Assembly (NCBI GenBank): GCA_020310875.1
Contig: CM035413.1
Span: 167,054,996 to 167,118,995, forward strand
Source of the DNA: Ceratopteris richardii
Taxonomy: Eukaryota; Streptophyta; Polypodiopsida; Polypodiales; Pteridaceae
Direction of reading: 5' to 3'
DNA length: 64,000 nt
Positions within the stretch are counted from its first letter, which is position 1, and the number at the start of each line of letters is the position of its first letter. Made by a program: the position numbers and the translations under genes. Positions 57,157 to 64,000 of the stretch are shown here, piece by piece. Below the pieces are notes generated by a model, which was not told the origin of the DNA, made no database searches, and saw nothing but the letters and a program-made list of their open reading frames with translations.

Positions 57157-57448
57157 ATTTGGTATGTGTACAAGTGCGAGACACACACAGGAAGCACACA
57201 CAAGGAGCACAAATGTAGCAAGACACACGGAGAAAATGATGGCTGGAATAGCTCTCTCTATTGACGATGAACTGAACTGAAGTAAGAGTTGAATAATATC
57301 CCTAAGTACAAAGTACCACCACATATGAGTGAATCATGTATGTGGTAACATGGGAAAAAAACCTCTAGCCAGCACTAGAGTAAAAAGTGCCCATGTATAG
57401 GGAAAAAGGTTCACATCAAAGCTACTAGAGGAACACATAAGTGTAACA
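57157..57448 (-). repeat. Copia-4 5' LTR
   Basis: About 292 bp, ending GTGTAACA on plus. The internal edge reads TTTGG where the partner has TGTTGG, so this terminus has mutated. AACTA follows. Confidence 0.85.
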
Positions 57449-57453
57449 AACTA

Positions 57454-58236
57454 TGCAAGCTCTAGGTGGACAAAGGCATCAAAAGACCTTAATGTGGACA
57501 AAAGTCATGAATTAGATCACTTATCACGGTCTCAAGGTTGGTCAAGCTTGGGCAAGGCATTCCTAAGGTGGTGGAAAGGCATGCAAAAGCTATAAAAGAA
57601 GGTGAAGATTCAATGCATGGAAGTCTTATATGTCATTGAAGACTAGGAGACATATACTCAAGGAGGCTCACAGAGAGATCCATACAAGGATCAAGGAGCT
57701 GAAAACATAGCACTCCAAGCTAGGAAAACATAGAGGAGGACATCACATGCACAGAGGAGGAGTAAGGAGGAGCTATCAAGCCCCCACCCCCTCTAGTCTC
57801 TTATAGATACAAACATAGCGTGCTTAGAATATTTGTAAACCCTTGTGTACATATCCAATTCAAGAGTTTTAAAGTGAATTCTATAGCTTATGTATCTATC
57901 TTACATTCCCTAAGAGGGCTTCATGAAATCCATTTTATGTGCGAAGAAATTGGTGTATTTCTATAACTCTAATTTTTGCATATCGCACATCTCTGCATAG
58001 CCTTTTTTTATAGATTTGTTGACTGACCTAAAAAAGATCCGTTTGAGGTGTTCTATAGTGTGTTGGAAAGCTTGTGAATTGTACTAAGTGTGGTTAAAAG
58101 ATTAGGGCATTTGGATCAGTGTAAGCTGGGTGAATCAGAGTTTTGGTAAAGGGTAGTATAAAAGGCGTATGGGGGGACCTAGGTATTGGGTTCATTTCAC
58201 TTCTATTGTGAAAATCTGAGGAATTAAACTCCATCA
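57454..58236 (+). repeat. Copia-5 5' LTR, main part
   Basis: Non-coding, ending CCATCA two bases before a primer site. A TATAAAAG box lies near 57592. The first 18 bp of this LTR are inferred to lie at 52289-52306 beyond Copia-4. Confidence 0.6.
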
Positions 58237-58238
58237 GT

Positions 58239-58250
58239 TGGTATCAAAGC
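58239..58250 (+). promoter_or_regulatory. Copia-5 primer binding site
   Basis: TGGTATCAAAGC, one base different from the initiator-Met site. Confidence 0.75.
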
Positions 58251-58347
58251 AGGAAGCATCCTTTGAAGACTCTAGGAAAAGAATAAAAAAACTTGTACAT
58301 CAAGGCTAAGAGGTACATTCATCGTAGCCCTAATTTCTCATTCATTA

Positions 58348-59650
58348 TGGCAGATCTAGGTCAGAAATTGGAGTTGCTTGACAAAGACAACTATCAACCA
58401 TGGGGGTTTAGAGTCATGAACTAACTCATGAGCAAAGATTTATGGCCTATTGTGTGTGGAGATGAAGATAAGCCTCAGGATAACTATCTTCTACATATCA
58501 TAGGTAATCTCTAACACTATGATTGGTCATATGTCAACATTTGATCATGCTAGAGATGTTTGGGAGCCTTAGAGAAGATATATGCCACTTCCACAAGAAG
58601 CAAAAAGATGCAGCTTAAGAATAAACTCCATTCTTTGAAGAAGGATAGTGGTCAATCTGTTGTTGACTACACCTTGAGGGTAAAGGAGTTGAGGGAGAAA
58701 TTGGCATCCATTGGTTGCAAAGTAGATGAGGAAGAGCTTGTGCAAATTACTCTCAATAGGCTAAGAGGGGATGATGAGTGGAAACCCCTTATTACTACCA
58801 TCTTGTATAGAGATCCTCTAATAACTCTTGAAGAGTTGATCCCACACCTAGTGCCAGAAGAGGTTGCCATAGGAGACACATCCAAGAAGGATGGTCACTC
58901 ATAGGTCCTATATGCTAGCAAAGGCAAAGGCAAGAGTGGCAAGAAGGGGAAAGGAGGAAAAAGCAAGTGGAAGCAGTTCAAGGAAGATGATTCAAATTCA
59001 AAAGGAGAGAGCAAGGCATCATCTTCAAGGAATGGCAAGAATGACAAAGGGAAGAACAACCCTCATCAAGGTAAAACTTGTTTTATATTTGGTAAGCAGA
59101 ATCATATTTATTCAAATTGTTGCTTCAAGGATGACGAAGGCAAGAAGAAGAAGGAGCAAGGGAATTATGCTAGCAATTCCAAGAAGGATGATGAGAAGGA
59201 GACCCTCCTAGCCATGAGACATGGCTACATTAGTGATCCCAAGGACACAAAGTGGTACATATACTCAGGATGCTCTAATCACATGTCATGTATGGAGAAA
59301 TCTTTTGTTCATATGCAAGTCCCAAGCTCAAAAGGTTTCTTGGAGATAGGAGATAAAACTGAGCATCATATTACACATGTGGGAGATGTGAAGCTAAGTG
59401 AAGGTAAATCTATTAAGAATCTTAGGGATGTGCTCCATGTTCCATCTATTTGGAAGAACCTTATCTCTTTAGGACAAATGTAAGAGAGAGATATGTAGGT
59501 TATATTTGATGCGAATGGGTGCATGGTGAAGCAAGGAGGCAAGGTCATTGCCAAGGGAAGGAAAGAAGGCAAATTGTTCGCACTAGATGTTGCTCCTACA
59601 CACAACAAGGTATGTTTGTTAGTATATGATCAATGTCTACCCCTCATGAT
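58348..59650 (+). pseudogene. Copia-5 gag and protease, truncated
   Basis: The ATG at 58348 opens a Gag (MADLGQKLELLDKDNYQPWG) with stops within the first 80 codons. The core resumes at 58560 (STRSKKMQLKNKLHSLKK; EEELVQITLNRLRGDDEW). A Lys/Ser/Gly-rich region precedes a knuckle-like CFIFGKQNHIYSNC in which the second Cys is Phe. The protease reads WYIYSGCSNHMS, with Tyr in place of the catalytic Asp. Similarity ends near 59650 without integrase or RT. It is dead by stops, motif loss and truncation. Confidence 0.85.
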
Positions 59651-59847
59651 TGTATGCACATTTTATAAGGCCCCCTTTCTGAGGAGAAGCCAAGCGTGCA
59701 TTACCCAATGGATGGGAATCCCAACTTGCATGTTGGATGAAGGTCATATTGGACCATGTAAGGTATTGTAAGGAAAGGGAGTTACTAGGGTCCCAATTGT
59801 GGGGTCCGGGGCAGCGGTGAGCAGCCCTGGCTGGGGGGTCCAAGGGG

Positions 59848-59900
59848 GCCAGCAGGCCCCCTAGCTGGGGGGTCGTAGGGGGCCAGCGGGCCCCCTGGTG
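59848..59900. repeat. Two GC-rich hairpins in the Copia-6 LTR
   Basis: AGGGGGCC-AGCA-GGCCCCCT and AGGGGGCC-AGCG-GGCCCCCT lie one after the other, each an 8-bp perfect stem with a 4-nt loop, among G-runs that could form quadruplexes. Confidence 0.8.
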
Positions 59901-59934
59901 GGGGTCGGGGGCAATGCCCCCGGCGTGATAGTAA

Positions 59935-59960
59935 AGGGAATATTCCATGGAATATTCCCT
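59935..59960. repeat. 26-bp perfect palindrome
   Basis: The sequence reads identically on both strands and is built from two GGAATATTCC palindromes flanking an ATGG/CCAT overlap. It is about 140 bp upstream of the TATA box, so could be a dimeric protein-binding site; this is inference. Confidence 0.85.
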
Positions 59961-60093
59961 GTCGGAGTCAGATTTCATTTATATTTGTTAGGTCAGTTCA
60001 AGCGGTCTAAGCCGTGTATGGCAATTATGCGGGTGGTGGCTGCCCACGCTCTACCGCCCATGTATAGCCGTCCACGACAGGCCACTGATGATC

Positions 60094-60105
60094 CTATATA
60101 TATAC
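60094..60105 (+). promoter_or_regulatory. TATA box in Copia-6 LTR
   Basis: CTATATATATAC about 240 bp before the LTR end. Confidence 0.5.
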
Positions 60106-60336
60106 ATGACTTCTGTACTACTTGAGACATCGAGTTGAGCCAGCATACCTCTACCTTGTATCTCCCTGTCTAGAGCCTTGTCTAGATCACCATTTAAGCT
60201 CTACCTTGAGAGCGCACGGGTGGACAATGCCATCATCTTTGTACTTGCTGCTAGTAGAAAATTGTTGAGATTCTCCTATATATGTTATCTTCTCTGCTAT
60301 TGCTTCTTTGTTATATTGCATAACTATTGTCTTACA

Positions 60337-60348
60337 TGGTATCAGAGC
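60337..60348 (+). promoter_or_regulatory. Copia-6 primer binding site
   Basis: TGGTATCAGAGC immediately after the LTR. Perfect initiator-Met type. Confidence 0.9.
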
Positions 60349-60432
60349 TGTAAGGTTCGAATAGCTTGAGAAGTATCACTACTTTAGCCTACTAGCAGAC
60401 TAGAATATCAGTAGATTATTCGAGTGTTTACA

Positions 60433-63400
60433 TGATGGCTTCATCGTCGAACAGTGGTCTTGGTGCTTCAGCTAATGTTAATGCTACACCAATTTGAATT
60501 CGCCCACCTACATTCACTGATGGGAAGTTGGATGGAACCAACTATACACTCTGGAAGTTCAAAATTTTTGCAATTTTGGACTCCTATGAATTACTTGACA
60601 CTATCATGGGACCGATGGGATTGGATCCAGAGCCTATACCAGTTGAAGATCCAACAAATTCAAAATTGATGATTCAGCCAGATCCAGATCTTCTACGAGC
60701 TTGGAAGAGGTGGAATGTTGATGCATTATGTGCAATTGTCACTAGTGTAAGTGATTATGTGCTTACTTTAGTTCAACATACTACTAAAGCACATGAGGCT
60801 TGGGGCATATTGGCTCGCCAATATGAGATCAAGAACCACACTAGGATACAGAATTTAGAAAATTAGTTGGCAAATGAAAAGCATTCAGATTCTAAAAAAG
60901 CTAAAGATTTTATCAAACAGATAAAACATCTTCAAGACCAATTGGCTAGAGTTGGTGTTGTTATAACACCAAAAGAGCTAGCTCAAAGATGTGTACGTGT
61001 TCTTCCAACAAAGTATGATGGATTAGTAACAGCCCTTAACACTCAGGTAAGACCAACTCCCCTTACATTTGAAGAGTTTTATGCTATGCTTTTAGAAGAA
61101 GAGATAGTGGAGCTTCTCGTCATATGACTAGTAAAAAGGATTGGTATGCTATGCCATGGATTTTAGATAGTGGAGCTTCTCGTCATATGACTAGTAAAAA
61201 GGATTGGTATAGTTCCCTAGTGCCTCTACGGGAATCCGTCAATGTAGTGGTGGGAAATGACTCCAAGTGTCCAATAGAAGGGACTAGAACCATCTCTTTT
61301 ATCACTTCTCCAAGTGTTGAGAAAAAGTTATCCGATGTTCTCTATGTACCTACACTTAAAAGAAATTTGTTGTCAGTTTCTGCAACAACAGATCGTGGAC
61401 TCGAAGTTCACTTCAATAAGAGTGGTGCAGAAATCATGGATTCATCATGTAATGTAGTAGGTAAAGGCATAAGACGTGATAACTTGTATGAGTTAAGTGC
61501 CTTAACTGCTACAGAAGATAAAGATGTAAGCAGCTTATGGCACCAACGATTTGGGCATCTCAGATTTGCAGTTTTGAACGAGATGCAAAGAACAGGGATG
61601 GTTGCTCATTTGCTTGCATTTTCAAAGTTGGAAGAACCTTGTGAAGCTTGTATAATGGGCAAGCAACAATGAAAGGCATTTCCAAGAGAGACTAGCAATC
61701 GATCTTAAGCTCCTCTAGAGTGTACATGCTGATCTCTATGGTAAAATGTCTACACTTGCTTTAGGAGGATCTTTCTACTTTTTGCTATTAGTCGACAATT
61801 ATAGTAGAAAGATGTTGGAGAGAAGGCTGATGCTTTTGAAAAATTTTAAATGTGGCATAAGTATGTGGAAAATGAATCAAGAAGGAAACTGAAGAAATTT
61901 AGAACAGATAGAGGAGGTGAATTCTTGTCAACAGAATTCAATAATTACTGTAAGGAGCATGGTGTGAAAAGGCAACTTACCACAACTCATACACCTCAAC
62001 AAAATGGCCTTGTTGAGTGCAGGAATAGGACAGTAGTTGAAATGGCTCGTTGTATGTTAAAGGCTCAAGACATGTCTGATTCATTCTCGGCAGAAGCAGT
62101 CAATACAATAGCCTACATCCTCAATCGAAGCTACACAAAAGCACTGAAGGGGATGACTCCTCAAGAAGCATATTCTAGTAAAAAGCCTTCAGCTTTGCAT
62201 TTCAAAATTTTTGGTTGTTTCTGTTATGCACATATTCTTGATTCAACAAGATCAAAGTTGGATTCAAAAAAGTGTGTCTTCCTAGGATATAGTGAAGAGT
62301 CTAACGCATACAGGTTGTGGGATCCTGAGGTAAGGAAGATTTTTGTCAACCAAGATGTGGTGTTTGATGAATGACCACACTTAATAGAAGATAAAGGTAA
62401 ATCTACTATCTCATCAAACGAAGAAATATCTCACCTTGTGCCTATCAAACGACAGGTTAAAGTTGAGGAGGAGGAAACATCTAATGGAGAAATTTCCTCA
62501 ATAAAAAGCCAACCAGTTGTAGCTGCACAGCGTAAGCCACTACTGAAGTGGGCACAACAGCTCTTTGATGATCACAATCCACATGTAGATGTACCAGAAT
62601 CATCCTCGGATGGATTATGAAGATCAAAGAGAATAGAGGAGAAAAGAAGAGCCTCAGAACACATTGTTAACATGGCTCTAATGGCAGATATCATGGGCTC
62701 GATAAAGGAACCTACCACCATTGAAGAAGCCCTTGATGATCTAGGTTGGAGAGAGGCAATGCAGTCTGAGTATGATAGTATACTCAAAAATGAAACATGG
62801 GATCTAGTCGACTTTCCACCAAAGAAGAAGGTAATAGGTACTAAATGGATTTGGAAAGCTAAGTATGAAGCAGATGGAACATTAGAGAAGTATAAGGCAA
62901 GATTAGTTGCATAGGGTTTTTCACAGATCAAAGGATTTGATGTTCAAGAAAATTTTGCACCAATAGCACGCATGACAACTATTCGGACGGTACTTGCAGT
63001 AGCTGCACAAAAGGCCTGGCCTATTTTCCAGATGGATGTCAAATCTACATTTTTGACTGGTCACCTCAAGGAGGAGGTATATGTATCTCAACCACCAGGT
63101 TTTGAGGTGCCCTATTCAGAAAATAAAGTTTGCAGGTTGAAGAAAGCTTTGTATGGACTTAAGCAAGCTCCACGGGCTTGGTACCAACGGATAGATAATT
63201 TTTTCAAAAATATGGGTTTTGAAAGAAGTACTTCTGATGCTAACTTGTATGTAACGAAAAAAGGATAGCAAGATAGTTGTTGTCATTGTATATGTAGATG
63301 ATTTGATCATTACAGGAGATCAGGGGACTCATCAATCGTACTCGGATCAGCTTGGGAATTGAGTTTGAAATGACAGACTTAGGTCTACTCCATTTTTTTA

Positions 63401-64000
63401 TGGGAATTGAAGTATGGCAAAGGAAGGATGGCATTTTCATCTCACAACAAAAATATGCCAAAGAAATTCTCAAGGCATTTGGAATGATGGACTGCAAACC
63501 AACTAGCACACCTATGGAGGTAAATCATAAGCTATCTATGGATGATAACATGCCTGATGTAGATGCTAAGAAGTATAGGAAGCTCGTTGGAAGTCTTATT
63601 TTTCTGTGCAACACTAGACCAGACATTTGCTATGCTGTTGGAGTGTTAAGCAGGTTTTCCAACAAACCTAAGGAGAGTCACTAGAATGCTGGAATGCGAA
63701 TTCTAAGGTACATTGCAGGAACCTTGGATTTTGGTATTTTGTATACCACAGGTGATACACTTAAGGATATTATGATTCAGATTGGGCTGGAGATTGTGAT
63801 TCTAGAAAATCAATTTCTGGATATTGTTTCTCACTTGGTTCAGGAATATTTTCTTGGTTAAGTAAGAAGCAACCAACTCTCGCACTCTCCTCCACTGAAG
63901 CAGAGTACAAAGCAGCTTGTTTTGCTTCTTGTGAAGTAGTCTGGTTAAGGAGAATTCTTGCAGATCTAGGCTTTCCATCAAATATGCCGACTATACTCAA
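60433..64000 (+). pseudogene. Copia-6 gag-pol, several breaks, runs off the window
   Basis: Gag starts at 60433-60436 (MASSSNSGLGASANVN), has an early TGA near 60498 and a TAG near 60865, and reaches TFEEFYAMLLEEE at 61105. The zinc-knuckle region is missing and protease follows at once, with its DSGASRHMTS active-site segment present twice, 63 bp apart. Integrase (LWHQRFGHL; RTDRGGEFLSTEF; PQQNGLVECRNR) has stops near 61670-61850. RT carries GTKWIWKAKYEADG and QMDVKSTFLTGHLKEEVYV, with a frameshift near 63268 just before VDDLIIT. RNase H segments ([24 protein letters not shown]) continue to the window end. The 3' LTR lies outside the window. Confidence 0.88.
61103..61210 (+). repeat. 63-bp-period direct repeat of the protease active site
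   Basis: GATAGTGGAGCTTCTCGTCA starts at 61103 and again at 61166. About 45 bp are identical. The period is 21 codons, so the protease frame stays open through both copies. Confidence 0.9.

Larger units (their letters stand above)
52307..57448 (-). mobile_element. Copia-4: complete, inactivated, nested in Copia-5 LTR
   Basis: LTRs lie at 52307-52581 (275 bp) and about 57157-57448 (292 bp), read on minus. The target duplication is AACTA (52302-52306 and 57449-57453). The primer site is at 57143-57154. The LTRs are visibly diverged and differ in indels, so it is older than Copia-1. Protein sequences place it with Copia-3 (shared WVYP.KAK, SGASKHITS and LPREKFEAF motifs). Confidence 0.92.
52289..59650 (+). 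mobile_element. Copia-5: old element whose 5' LTR is split by Copia-4
   Basis: TGTTGAAAATGTGAACTA at 52289-52306 appears to be the start of an LTR that resumes after Copia-4 at 57454 and ends CCATCA at 58236, giving an LTR of about 800 bp. A primer site and gag-protease region follow. The 3' half is missing: similarity stops near 59650, where Copia-6 LTR sequence begins. Confidence 0.6.
59730..60336 (+). repeat. Copia-6 5' LTR (start uncertain)
   Basis: It ends CTTACA at 60336, directly before a primer site. A TATATATA box lies near 60097. The left part is strikingly GC-rich (59795-59925) with G-runs and hairpins. The start is placed at a TGTTGG near 59730 as a guess; no 3' LTR is in the window. 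Confidence 0.55.

Overview
This window is land-plant nuclear DNA, almost entirely layered transposable elements. The evidence is Ty1/copia elements primed by initiator-Met tRNA (TGGTATCAGAGC-type primer sites), a Gypsy element with a TGGCGCC primer site, an L1-type LINE with a plant zf-RVT tail, a CACTA (En/Spm) remnant, TTTAGGG-like motifs and one plant lectin receptor-like kinase. The element density suggests a large plant genome. I cannot tell from the sequence whether it is a gymnosperm, a fern ally or an angiosperm.

Layout. 1-1.29 kb: the end of an old Copia LTR carrying a 41-bp hairpin satellite. 1.29-7.74 kb: Copia-1, an intact young element with two 1025-bp LTRs, a 5-bp target duplication (GAGTT) and an uninterrupted gag-pol. 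8.7-10.9 kb: a decayed Copia with Gag joined directly to RT. 10.9-18.9 kb: three LINE copies, the central one (12.78-16.69 kb, minus) nearly intact apart from one in-frame TAG. 19.18-23.09 kb: a CACTA transposon with its terminal CACTACAA end, large internal microsatellites and AT-rich telomere-like repeats, and a transposase whose catalytic core is deleted. 23.09-27.84 kb: Copia-2 (minus, same family as Copia-1), cut off inside gag by a 0.7-kb hexanucleotide satellite. 29.64-31.41 kb: the only convincing host gene, an L-type lectin receptor-like kinase on the minus strand. 33.48-38.54 kb: Copia-3 (minus, complete, TSD GTATG). 38.9-41.1 kb: two small Copia relics.

41.54-50.59 kb holds a full-length Gypsy element (minus) and is the most unusual part of the window. 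Its gag has three zinc knuckles. Its pol has protease, reverse transcriptase and RNase H but no recognisable integrase. In place of the integrase are an overlapping extra ORF, a segment matching plastid ribosomal protein S2, and a long coiled-coil ORF, all between LTRs that differ by only about 3%.

50.6-52.3 kb: two copies of a tRNA-like (SINE-type) repeat and a minisatellite. 52.29-59.65 kb: Copia-5, whose 5' LTR is split by the nested Copia-4 (52.31-57.45 kb, minus, TSD AACTA). 59.7-64.0 kb: Copia-6 (plus), with GC-rich hairpins in its LTR and a duplicated protease active site, running off the window end.

Only Copia-1 looks capable of supplying its own proteins. The others are broken by stops, frameshifts or deletions and could move only in trans, if at all. 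All divergence figures are counts by eye.
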